From: JAQVOO01 sp964524755
GTDB taxonomy: Bacteria > Spirochaetota > Spirochaetia > Sphaerochaetales > Sphaerochaetaceae
Assembly: GCA_964524755.1 (NCBI GenBank)
Contig: CAZGDR010000034.1
Location: 1-21,037 of the forward strand
Direction: 5' to 3'
Length of the DNA: 21,037 bases
Shown here in pieces: positions 14,467-21,037 of the stretch (position 1 is the first letter of the stretch; every line of letters starts with the position of its first letter). Both the position numbers and the translations under genes were made by a program. The notes beneath the pieces are model-generated. The model did not search any database and was not told the DNA's origin. It worked only from the letters and a program-made list of their open reading frames with translations.

Positions 14467-15105
14467 TTGAATAGTGACATGATTATTAGAATAACAAGTT
14501 ATTATCGCATCTTAAATAGGTTGCGAGCATTAGGTTTAGAAAAAGTCTTTGCGCACAACTTGGCCGATGCCGCCGGTGTATCAGCGGCTCTAGTCCGAAA
14601 AGACTTTTCCCTACTAGAAATCCATGGCCAAAAACGGGGTGGCTATGAAATTCCTGATTTGCTCGAACACTTAGGACGTATTCTAGGAAAAACTGAAGAA
14701 CCCCAGAATGTGATTATTGTGGGATGTGGGCGGATTGGAAAGGCATTAATGCATTACACCGGATTTGAAGCTGATGGTATTCATATCGTTGCCGGATTTG
14801 ATTCCGACCCACTAGTCTATAGTGATACCACCCATCCAGTCCCAGTCTACCCCATCAGCCGCCTAGAAGAAGTGACAAGCAAATTTGATATACAAGTGGC
14901 AATTATTACCGTCCCAGATTCTGCCACATCAGACAGTTTTCATCGCCTGATGCAAGCAGGCATTCGTGGCATTTTGAACTTTAGCCCGATAACCCTCAAA
15001 TCAACTAAACTGGAAGATGGAACAGCTCCTGTTGTTCATAACATGAACATTGCTTTAGAACTAGAACAAATATTTTACAAATTAAAATTTCCCAAACCAG
15101 AATAA
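14467..15105 (+). CDS. rex: Redox-sensing transcriptional repressor Rex
   Basis: A 212-residue repressor that binds DNA when NADH is low and lets go when NADH/NAD+ rises. It has an N-terminal winged helix (LADAAGVSAALVRKDFS, about 32-48, and wing KRGGYEIPDL) and a Rossmann domain with VIIVGCGRIG (82-91) and GFDSDP (110-115) at the adenosine ribose. GILNFSPITL and the C-terminal swapped helix NMNIALELEQIFYKL are family hallmarks. The open frame begins at an ATG at 14428, but the TTG at 14467 is chosen because AAGGGAG ends six bases before it and the length then matches Rex proteins. It is divergent from hydC and likely controls the hydrogenase operon, as Rex does for fermentative genes elsewhere; its operator here is not clear. 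Confidence 0.93.
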   Translation: MNSDMIIRITSYYRILNRLRALGLEKVFAHNLADAAGVSAALVRKDFSLLEIHGQKRGGYEIPDLLEHLGRILGKTEEPQNVIIVGCGRIGKALMHYTGFEADGIHIVAGFDSDPLVYSDTTHPVPVYPISRLEEVTSKFDIQVAIITVPDSATSDSFHRLMQAGIRGILNFSPITLKSTKLEDGTAPVVHNMNIALELEQIFYKLKFPKPE

Positions 15106-15109
15106 AGTG

Positions 15110-15146
15110 AAAAAGTTATCGGCCGGTAAGAATAACATATACCGGC
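15110..15146 (-). terminator. Possible terminator overlapping the stop of the nuclease-fold lipoprotein gene
   Basis: On the minus strand GCCGGTA (15140-15146) pairs with TACCGGC (15122-15128) around an 11-base loop. A T5 run (15110-15114) follows seven bases after the stem. It spans the last codons and the stop of the gene. The distance to the U-run makes it a weak terminator. Confidence 0.4.
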
Positions 15147-16159
15147 AGATGATCTGAGATCCCTCGGCCTGTACGTATATTCCACGCCACTGGGCGCCCT
15201 TTTGCATCACACAGAAACCCTCCTGACCCAACTTGTCCCAATTTGTATTCTAGCCCATACCCATCAAAAAAAGCTGGTGAGAGTAAAATCTGATCAAACG
15301 TTTCCCATACCCCTTCATACCAGTAAGAACCCTGAGCCTGTGCCAATAGGACCATATTTCGATCAAGCCACCACGTATACCAATCTTGGGTAACCGGGAC
15401 TCCTGCAACAACTAACGAGCCGGCATCGCGATAAGCATCTGCCTCAATACTTTCAAAGGGAACTAATGCTGTTTGATATAATTGGCCTTCGCGCAAAAAG
15501 GAGTCGGCACTTTGGTTAAAATCACCAGCCACAATAATTGGTAGAAACGGGTTCCCTTTCAAGAGTTCCTGAACTCGGACAGAAACTACCTTGGTAGTAG
15601 CAATACGTTGCGCCTCAGTTTCCTCGACGCCACCCCGCTTCGATTTAGCATGCAAGGCCAATAGTACAAGCGACTCTTTCCCCACATCAAGAGTCACTTC
15701 CAAGACCGAACGGAGATGTTGTACTCCATGTATGCGCACATCCGTGATGGGGAAACGACTAATAACTCCTGTCTGAATCGCAGAATCTAGATCATTGGTA
15801 CTTGCATACCATTGAAACCCCCTCTCTGCCAAAGATTCGTGTAACAAATCTTCAAGTACACCCGCATGTTCAATTTCTTGCAATACGACAATATCGGGGA
15901 CCGAATTGTGCCCTTGTGTAATAGCTCGCGCAGTCCGCCCCAAACGAATCTTGTATTGATCTACTGTCCACCCTTCTTCTGGAGTATATTCGGGGTACTC
16001 ATTCCCTGTCACATAAGCATCGAATAGATTTTGAACATTATAAGTCATCACCATTAACTCATCTGCATTCTCTGCAGTCCCATCTAGATTACAACCACAG
16101 CCACATACACAAAGGAGGCTGACAACTAAAACCGACCAACTCAATTTTATTTTGAGCAC
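15116..16159 (-). CDS. Lipoprotein of the endonuclease/exonuclease/phosphatase family
   Basis: A 347-residue protein with a hydrophobic signal peptide (about 3-18) running into a cysteine-rich lipobox (CVCGCGC, C17-C23; C21 with G20 before it is the best lipidation site), so it is probably a membrane-anchored, exported lipoprotein. The rest is a DNase I-like fold with its catalytic blocks: MTYNVQNLFD (38-47), LQEIE with E95, GDFNQ with D213 and N215, and SDHLPV with D336 and H337. It may hydrolyse nucleic acids, for example in phosphate or nucleotide scavenging, or phosphoesters such as sphingomyelin or inositol phosphates; the sequence does not decide. The start is GTG at 16157-16159 with GGGAGGG 8 bases upstream, and that site can pair in a hairpin. 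It follows the MFS gene by 61 bases and is convergent with rex. Confidence 0.85.
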   Translation of the reverse strand: MLKIKLSWSVLVVSLLCVCGCGCNLDGTAENADELMVMTYNVQNLFDAYVTGNEYPEYTPEEGWTVDQYKIRLGRTARAITQGHNSVPDIVVLQEIEHAGVLEDLLHESLAERGFQWYASTNDLDSAIQTGVISRFPITDVRIHGVQHLRSVLEVTLDVGKESLVLLALHAKSKRGGVEETEAQRIATTKVVSVRVQELLKGNPFLPIIVAGDFNQSADSFLREGQLYQTALVPFESIEADAYRDAGSLVVAGVPVTQDWYTWWLDRNMVLLAQAQGSYWYEGVWETFDQILLSPAFFDGYGLEYKLGQVGSGGFLCDAKGRPVAWNIRTGRGISDHLPVYVILTGR

Positions 16160-16167
16160 ACCTTGTA

Positions 16168-16196
16168 CCCTCCCTACAGGACATACCTCAGGAGGG
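16168..16196 (-). promoter_or_regulatory. Hairpin that could mask the ribosome binding site of the lipoprotein gene
   Basis: On the minus strand CCCTCC (16191-16196) can pair with GGAGGG (16168-16173), part of the GGGAGGG ribosome binding site of the downstream gene. An inner AGG/CCT pairing closes a short loop. If formed it would limit translation of the lipoprotein relative to the upstream MFS gene. Confidence 0.35.
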
Positions 16197-16220
16197 GATG
16201 AAATGCATCAATTAACGACT

Positions 16221-18434
16221 TTAATCACAATTATTTTTTAGTTGATAAGAAAAATAGAGGGCAGCGAGGGCATCATCACCATCAGTTTGAGCACGAGGCA
16301 TAGTTTGCGCTTGTATTACAGCTTGGTACAAATGCCGTAAACGAGAATTACGAAAACTAAGATTCCGTGTCATGGAGAAACAGATTGCCCAAATTCTTGA
16401 CCACTCCCTATGTTCAAAAGCACTGGCAATGGCCACACGTTGTAAGTCTATTTCTACTACATCTCGTGCCTCTTCTAAGAATTCGAACAAATAGTCTTCA
16501 CTATCAAGATTCTTTTGCTCATATAATTCAGCTAACGAGGGGGTAAATTTCATAAAATGGGCTAATACAGCATAACGGGTTTGCCTAAAAGTGGCACTCT
16601 TACCTTTGCGAGCTGCTAGAAAGAGTTCTTCTAAGAATGTCCCTTCTTTATCCATAATATTTCTGGCAATCAAAAAGTTCAGTTCTTCACCGGTGTTTAC
16701 GGCTAAGTCACTTATTGATTCCACCCGAGAAAGGTAACGCGAATCTCGTGTTACACGAGCGAGCGATTTAGCGGCTGTTGAACGAGTCAGGGTTGTACCA
16801 TGTTCTAGTAGATAGGCTAATGCTTGTTCAGCCTTCTCATTATAGGCTAAGGCCCCTAAGGCGAAGATTGATTCAAGTTGAGTATAAGAGTCGGTGTCAA
16901 AGGCATCTTTTATGAGAGCGTTGGCCAAGGCCGGCCGTGGCCGGTCGAACAAACCACGAATAACTTCAGCTCTATCATTTGAAAAGGGAGAGGCCAAAGT
17001 ACTGCGAATTTCACTCGTAGCAACTCCGGTTAAGTTCTTCCCTAGGCTTAATAGCAATGATTTACGTTTTACAGGATCGGTTGCTTTATCTAACCGGTCA
17101 ATGTTAATAAAAGCACGAATGCCGTGTAGAGAAAACACAATCTGGGTTGCGTCTTTAGTAGAATAGCTCCCTTTTTCGCTCAACATTCCTGAAAATATTA
17201 ATCCTATAACTCCTAAGAGCAGGGTAAGTAAAAAAGTTAAAACGTAAGAGTTACCCAAGCTAATACCACCGAGCGTCAACTTATGAGATAACTTTGCACC
17301 TTCAGTTGCCAGTGCTCCACCGGCAAGTCCTCCAAATAGGGCGAGGAAAGCAATCACGAAATTAACCATAGAGTTGAATCCAACCCCCTCATCATCAGGG
17401 ATAACCGAAGCAACCAGACGCCGAATGAGGATGTTAATTACACTGAGAAAGAAGTTCGATAAGAATCCTAAGACAAAGAACCAGTAGAGATGGGCTGAGA
17501 TGGGAACCACCATCCACCCCACCATACTGACGATAAAAGCAAAGCCGTTGGCAATGATGAGCGGACGCGAACCAAGACGGTCACTAAAGAATTTACAAAA
17601 AGACCCTGATGCAATGACTGCTAAACTCACCCCAATGGTATAAAGAAATATGATATTAGAAGCCAGACCAACCTCTTTGGTCAAAAAGGCTATACTCATT
17701 CCCATTACTACGGTTACCACCATATAAACCCAATGGACAAACAAGCGATTTCGCGCAATAGGGTCGGCCATAGTCTCTTTAAATAAGACAAACATGGTGC
17801 GGCCTTTGCGGTATTCAATCGTCGTCCGACACGGAATCTTAGTAATGTGAAAAGCAGCTAGCGTATTGGCAACTACACCAATCATTTGCAGAAAAACTAA
17901 GCCAACAACTCCTGAAAAAAGTTTAAGGGAAGTTACAATAACATTGATAAATTTAGCAAATATGGTTGAAGCTTGAAAAGCTACATTTATGTTACCAATG
18001 ACGCGTCCTCGTGATCGATTAGAGGTAATGGTCTTAAACGTGTAGTCATATAAGACTACACCTAACAAACGGAAACAACAAAAAAGGGTATATACAAAGA
18101 GGAGAAGAAAGACAGCTGGTGCTCCATCCATCCATAACAGGGGTATATAGAGGAGGCACACGAGGCCTCGCAGGATCCACGTGAACGTTTGAAATTTGAC
18201 TACATTTTTGTTTCGAAAGACTTGGGACATCGCTGGTAGAATTAAACCAACGATGTACATAGCAGAAGCAATATAACCTAGCGCGAGGTTCCCCGCTCCA
18301 AAATGGACCGCTAAAATATAGACAATGGTATCGCCAAGCATACTAAATCCAAGGCCATTCCAAATCTCAGACTTGTAGAGTCTAGTTTGCCCAGTACGCT
18401 TCTCTGATTCTGACAAATATTTCGTCCGGACCAT
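16221..18434 (-). CDS. MFS-type membrane protein with C-terminal HEAT-like soluble domain
   Basis: A 737-residue protein. The first 415 or so residues hold about 12 hydrophobic segments in two halves with a major facilitator layout (for example FFSDRLGSRPLI between membrane segments). The remaining 320 residues are soluble and helical. Repeated motifs such as LESIFALGALAYNEKAEQAL, TLTRSTAAKSLARVTRDSRY and TFRQTRYAVLAHFMKF look like HEAT/armadillo-type helical pairs, so a scaffold or partner-binding domain inside the cell is likely. The substrate is unknown. HEAT domains fused to transporter-like proteins are known elsewhere, for example some ADP/ATP translocase relatives. The ATG at 18432-18434 has GGGA 8 bases before it; a GTG two codons upstream (18440) is also possible. 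It follows clpP by 58 bases and may be cotranscribed with it. Confidence 0.82.
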   Translation of the reverse strand: MVRTKYLSESEKRTGQTRLYKSEIWNGLGFSMLGDTIVYILAVHFGAGNLALGYIASAMYIVGLILPAMSQVFRNKNVVKFQTFTWILRGLVCLLYIPLLWMDGAPAVFLLLFVYTLFCCFRLLGVVLYDYTFKTITSNRSRGRVIGNINVAFQASTIFAKFINVIVTSLKLFSGVVGLVFLQMIGVVANTLAAFHITKIPCRTTIEYRKGRTMFVLFKETMADPIARNRLFVHWVYMVVTVVMGMSIAFLTKEVGLASNIIFLYTIGVSLAVIASGSFCKFFSDRLGSRPLIIANGFAFIVSMVGWMVVPISAHLYWFFVLGFLSNFFLSVINILIRRLVASVIPDDEGVGFNSMVNFVIAFLALFGGLAGGALATEGAKLSHKLTLGGISLGNSYVLTFLLTLLLGVIGLIFSGMLSEKGSYSTKDATQIVFSLHGIRAFINIDRLDKATDPVKRKSLLLSLGKNLTGVATSEIRSTLASPFSNDRAEVIRGLFDRPRPALANALIKDAFDTDSYTQLESIFALGALAYNEKAEQALAYLLEHGTTLTRSTAAKSLARVTRDSRYLSRVESISDLAVNTGEELNFLIARNIMDKEGTFLEELFLAARKGKSATFRQTRYAVLAHFMKFTPSLAELYEQKNLDSEDYLFEFLEEARDVVEIDLQRVAIASAFEHREWSRIWAICFSMTRNLSFRNSRLRHLYQAVIQAQTMPRAQTDGDDALAALYFSYQLKNNCD

Positions 18435-18492
18435 TGCCACTATCCCGCCCTAACCCAGCACTGCTGAAAGTTCAAGTTTAGAGAGAGTTCTA

Positions 18493-19062
18493 TTAAATTT
18501 CCTCTCTGTTCGTTATTATTCGACTAATTAACCCATAGGTTATGGCTTCATCGGCATAGAGCCAATAATCTCGATCTGTATCTTTTTCTACCACAGCAAG
18601 GGGTTGTCCAGTTTGTTCGCTAATAATCATATTCAGCCGATCGCGTGTTTTCTCCAACTGTTTGGCATAGATTTCTATATCAGTGGCGACCCCTTCCATC
18701 CTACTCATTGGTTGATGAATAAGATAACTAGAATTGGGTAATCCAAGACGCCTTTCGGCTGGAACAGCCAGCAAAACTAAAGTTGCTGCACTGGCCACTA
18801 ATCCCATGCCAATCATATAGACTTCATTTTTAATAAATTTAGCCATGTCATAAATGGCAAAACCGGCTTCAACATCACCGCCGGGAGAATTTATAAACAT
18901 TTTGATTGGTTCATCATTTTCAGCTTCTAAAATTAGTAGTTGCTTAATAATTTTCTCAGCGCTCTCTTTATCTATCGTTCCCGATAACATAATTGATCGC
19001 GTTTTAAGATATTTTTCCATTGCAACATCGGAGGTGTTTTCTTTTTTTTCGCTTTCAGCCAT
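18493..19062 (-). CDS. clpP: ClpP-family serine protease subunit
   Basis: A 189-residue peptidase of the ATP-dependent Clp system, which degrades proteins fed to it by ClpX or ClpA/C rings. The catalytic triad is complete: S91 in GLVASAATLV, H116 in YLIHQPMSR and D165 in DTDRDYW. The substrate-groove motif INSPGGDVEAGFAIYD (57-72) is present. The N-terminus differs from the common form: it lacks the usual VIEQTGRGERAYDIYSRLL stretch and has a charged start followed by KTRSIMLSGTID. The active-site loop VASAATL replaces the common AASMGA. This is the style of the second, divergent ClpP paralogue that several bacteria carry, so another clpP beside clpX may exist elsewhere in the genome. The ATG is supported by GGGAG 5-6 bases upstream and a promoter at 19100-19128. 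Confidence 0.93.
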   Translation of the reverse strand: MAESEKKENTSDVAMEKYLKTRSIMLSGTIDKESAEKIIKQLLILEAENDEPIKMFINSPGGDVEAGFAIYDMAKFIKNEVYMIGMGLVASAATLVLLAVPAERRLGLPNSSYLIHQPMSRMEGVATDIEIYAKQLEKTRDRLNMIISEQTGQPLAVVEKDTDRDYWLYADEAITYGLISRIITNREEI

Positions 19063-19099
19063 TGCTTTCTCCCAATTGCCAGTAATTTAAGATTTACAA

Positions 19100-19128
19100 A
19101 GTATACGGAACAATCTTCTAAATGAAAA
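19100..19128 (-). promoter_or_regulatory. Promoter of clpP
   Basis: On the minus strand TTTTCA (19123-19128, four of six) lies 17 bases before TATACT (19100-19105, five of six). It sits about 37 bases before the clpP start codon. Confidence 0.55.
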
Positions 19129-19147
19129 GGTATTACCGCTTTATTCG

Positions 19148-19169
19148 AAGAGTCACTCTGTTTACTCTT
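19148..19169. repeat. Overlapping dyads in the clpP-era divergent region
   Basis: AGAGT-C-ACTCT (19149-19159) is a perfect 11-base dyad. A second ACTCT copy (19164-19168) also makes AAGAGT-N10-ACTCTT (19148-19169). The second arm overlaps the proposed era -35 box (19161-19166). It could be an operator acting on era or on both genes. Confidence 0.3.
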
Positions 19170-19189
19170 TTAGCTTCTCACTTTATAGT
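19161..19189 (+). promoter_or_regulatory. Promoter placing transcription start at the era ATG
   Basis: TTTACT (19161-19166, four of six) and TATAGT (19184-19189, five of six) have the ideal 17-base spacing. Six bases separate the -10 from the ATG, so the expected first base is the A of the start codon. No Shine-Dalgarno is present. Confidence 0.55.
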
Positions 19190-19195
19190 CTCTAT

Positions 19196-20074
19196 ATGAA
19201 ATGTGCAACAGTTGCCATAATTGGCCGACCCTCATCTGGGAAATCAACCCTTGTAAATACTATCTGTGAACGGAAGGTTTCAATTACCGCCGTTACTCCG
19301 CAAACAACACGAAATATAATTCGTGGTATCTTCACTGACCAAAGAGGTCAACTTATTTTAACCGATACTCCTGGTTATCATATGAGTGAACAGAGAATGA
19401 ATCTCCGCTTACAAGAAACAACGCGTTCTTCCTTTAAGGATTCAGACCTTATCTTATATGTAGTTGATGCTAAGCGGAGCGCGGGAGCTGAAGAACAAGC
19501 TATTATAGATCTATTACAAAAAACAAAAATTCCCATTGTAATTGCAATAAACAAAAAAGATATAGCCACACCTAATGAGCTAGCAGAAGCTCGTGCTTTT
19601 CTTGTTGCTCACTTCCCCACTACTCCCATCTTAGAACTCTCCGCTAAGGATGATACGGGGGTGGATGAAGTGCTGATAGAGTTATTCAAATTAGCGCCAG
19701 AGGGAGAACTCCTCTACCCCGAAGAAACCTATACCGATCAACCAATTGAATTCCGTATCGCAGAAATTATCCGTGAAAAAGCTATCGCCATGGTTACCGA
19801 AGAGATTCCGCATGCCATTTATGTGGATGTGGCAGATCTAGAGTACTCGGAAGAGGCTCAATCTATCTGGGTCCGGGCTTTCATTATTGTTGAACGAGAT
19901 ACTCAAAAAGGAATTTTGGTGGGTCGCGGTGGCGATGGAATCAAGAAAATCAGGCAAGCTTCATTTAAGGAGATTCGCCGATTATTCCCAGGAAAGTCTT
20001 TGCAGCTGGACCTTCGCGTGAAGGCCCAACCTAAATGGAGAAAGAATCAGGTTATACTAGATAGGATTCTTTAA
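19196..20074 (+). CDS. era: GTPase Era
   Basis: A 292-residue GTPase that binds 16S rRNA near its 3' end and helps assemble the small ribosomal subunit. G domain: G1 GRPSSGKS (10-17), G2 region TPQTTRN (34-40), G3 DTPG (57-60), G4 NKKD (119-122) and G5 SAK (149-151). A C-terminal KH domain follows with GRGGDGIKKI (243-252) and the downstream RLFPGKSLQLDLRVKAQPKW typical of Era. The P-loop reads GRPSSGKS where most Era proteins have GRPNVGKS; the essential GKS is kept, so activity is expected. No ribosome binding site precedes the ATG; the promoter spacing suggests a leaderless mRNA. The gene shares its last four bases (TTAA) with the stop of the convergent lysS, so no intergenic terminator exists between them. 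Confidence 0.95.
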   Translation: MKCATVAIIGRPSSGKSTLVNTICERKVSITAVTPQTTRNIIRGIFTDQRGQLILTDTPGYHMSEQRMNLRLQETTRSSFKDSDLILYVVDAKRSAGAEEQAIIDLLQKTKIPIVIAINKKDIATPNELAEARAFLVAHFPTTPILELSAKDDTGVDEVLIELFKLAPEGELLYPEETYTDQPIEFRIAEIIREKAIAMVTEEIPHAIYVDVADLEYSEEAQSIWVRAFIIVERDTQKGILVGRGGDGIKKIRQASFKEIRRLFPGKSLQLDLRVKAQPKWRKNQVILDRIL

Positions 20075-21037
20075 AGATATCTTGCCAAAATGGGGAGAAT
20101 TTTCTCCTTGCCGCAAGTTTTAATAAACCCAGCTAGTTTAGGTCCTCGTTCTTTATCAATTAAGACACTATAAATACCTTTAAAGAACTCAGGTGGTGCT
20201 ATTTCATAGCGGTTTGCAATGGCATAGATCTCTTCACTCAGTTGCTTTTCATCAAACTCTTCTAATGTTACAACAGTAGCATGTAAATCGGTCACGGCTT
20301 TTTGAAAAACCTCATTGAGCTCCTGGAGTGGATCATCTTCACCTCGTAATACCCATCTAAAGTCTTCAGGGGAATAGGTGGTTATCCAGTTCCAAGCACA
20401 TACACACCGCTGACGAAGACGATCTAGTTGACCTGGAGTAACATCTTCAAGTCCAGTTATTACCGCTTCAATGTCCCCACTGTGAATTTGTAAAAGATTA
20501 CACAAATGACGAAATGGTATTTGATAGGATAATTCGGTAGGAATATCTTTTACCTGCGAAAGTTCATAAATCCTCTTTTCTCTTGCCTCTCGTTTCTCAT
20601 TGACTTTCTGCACGCCGAAATAGATACGTTCAGTGGTATCGTAATCTTCGTAGATTTTTAAGACATCAAGGTCGAAGGAGATTGCAAATTCGCTATTTGG
20701 TCGAGTTCCAACAAATAAGTAGCGGGTAATTTCTGGAGTATAGATTTCAAGTACATCGGGCAGACTGACAACTTCACCAGAAGAAGAGGAGATCTTTCCT
20801 CCCCGCCCTTTGATACTAATAAAGTCGTACTGGAAAGAAACTGGGGCTTTTGATCCAAATACTTCCACAATATGCTTAGAAGTATCGAATGAACCACCTT
20901 CACTGTGGTGGTCTTTTCCAGCTGGCTCAAAGTCGACATCTTCATAGGCCCACCGCATGGGCCAATCAATGCGCCACGGAAGTTTTGCAGCAGTAGTTGT
21001 ACGTAAATCGATGGTTTCAACTTGTTGAGTTTCATCG
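20071..21037 (-). CDS. lysS: Class I lysyl-tRNA synthetase, C-terminal part (5' end outside window)
   Basis: The visible 321 residues match the second half of the archaeal-type class I LysRS, which charges tRNA-Lys and is unrelated to the common class II enzyme. The frame is open through the right edge, so the N-terminus with the HIGH motif is missing. Seen: WRIDWPMRW followed by DFEPAGKDHHSEGGSFDTS, part of the catalytic core, then GKISSSSG, the class I KMSKS-type loop. The C-terminal helical anticodon-binding region follows. Class I LysRS is normal in spirochaetes, archaea and some alphaproteobacteria, which supports the spirochaete assignment. It is convergent with era and overlaps it by four bases. 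Confidence 0.95.
   Translation of the reverse strand, partial: DETQQVETIDLRTTTAAKLPWRIDWPMRWAYEDVDFEPAGKDHHSEGGSFDTSKHIVEVFGSKAPVSFQYDFISIKGRGGKISSSSGEVVSLPDVLEIYTPEITRYLFVGTRPNSEFAISFDLDVLKIYEDYDTTERIYFGVQKVNEKREAREKRIYELSQVKDIPTELSYQIPFRHLCNLLQIHSGDIEAVITGLEDVTPGQLDRLRQRCVCAWNWITTYSPEDFRWVLRGEDDPLQELNEVFQKAVTDLHATVVTLEEFDEKQLSEEIYAIANRYEIAPPEFFKGIYSVLIDKERGPKLAGFIKTCGKEKILPILARYL

Noticed and set aside
18482..18507. AGAGAG/CTCTCT pairing at the end of clpP as a terminator
   Set aside because: Only six pairs with a 14-base loop and no U-run; clpP and the MFS gene may be cotranscribed.
20092..20105. GGAGAA-TT-TTCTCC hairpin as the era terminator
   Set aside because: It lies inside lysS coding sequence and is followed by TTGCCGC rather than a U-run.
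1..21037. CRISPR array, insertion sequence, prophage or toxin-antitoxin system
   Set aside because: No spaced direct repeats, transposase, integrase or paired small genes are visible on either strand.

Overview
The window most likely comes from an anaerobic, fermentative spirochaete with AT-rich DNA, perhaps a relative of Sphaerochaeta. The evidence is a class I (archaeal-type) lysyl-tRNA synthetase, a trimeric-type [FeFe] hydrogenase operon beside Rex, a tagaturonate epimerase, and an orphan CUT1 sugar-transport ATPase. This assignment is an inference from gene content; no 16S or other marker is present.

Layout. (1) About 1-4.6 kb, all on the minus strand: a tagaturonate/fructuronate epimerase (uxaE), a YfcE-type phosphodiesterase, a GntR/UTRA regulator with its own promoter, and an acyl-CoA synthetase cut by the left edge. 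(2) 4.8-6.3 kb: a MenA-like UbiA prenyltransferase (+) whose 3' end overlaps a convergent SAM methyltransferase (-). (3) 6.5-9.2 kb: tRNA-Gly(CCC) (-), then on the plus strand a UgpC/MsmX-type ABC ATPase ending in a strong terminator, and a UMF1-family transporter. (4) 9.25-14.3 kb: five minus-strand genes in the order NuoE-like HydC, stand-alone HATPase, HydD-like thioredoxin-fold protein, HydB, HydA. They are closely packed and were probably transcribed together as an electron-bifurcating hydrogenase operon. The redox repressor Rex is divergent from it. (5) 15.1-19.1 kb, minus strand: ClpP, a major facilitator protein with a long soluble HEAT-like C-terminal domain, and a lipoprotein of the endonuclease/exonuclease/phosphatase fold. 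(6) 19.2-21 kb: Era GTPase (+) convergent with a class I LysRS (-) that runs off the right edge.

How it fits together. UxaE feeds pectin-derived uronates into fermentation, and the orphan ATPase could energise several sugar importers. The hydrogenase would reoxidise NADH and reduced ferredoxin together, with Rex reading the NADH/NAD+ ratio. Housekeeping genes (clpP, era, lysS) fill the right end.

No CRISPR array, insertion sequence, prophage or clear mobile element is visible. I do not see a clearly novel multi-gene system. The most unusual items are the transporter-HEAT fusion, the DHp-less ATPase and incomplete-cysteine ferredoxin-like protein inside the hydrogenase operon, and two genes (era and the ubiA-like gene) with a -10 box exactly six bases before the ATG and no ribosome binding site, which suggests leaderless mRNAs. 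No gene-free stretch exceeds 300 bases; the longest is the divergent region 4607-4830.
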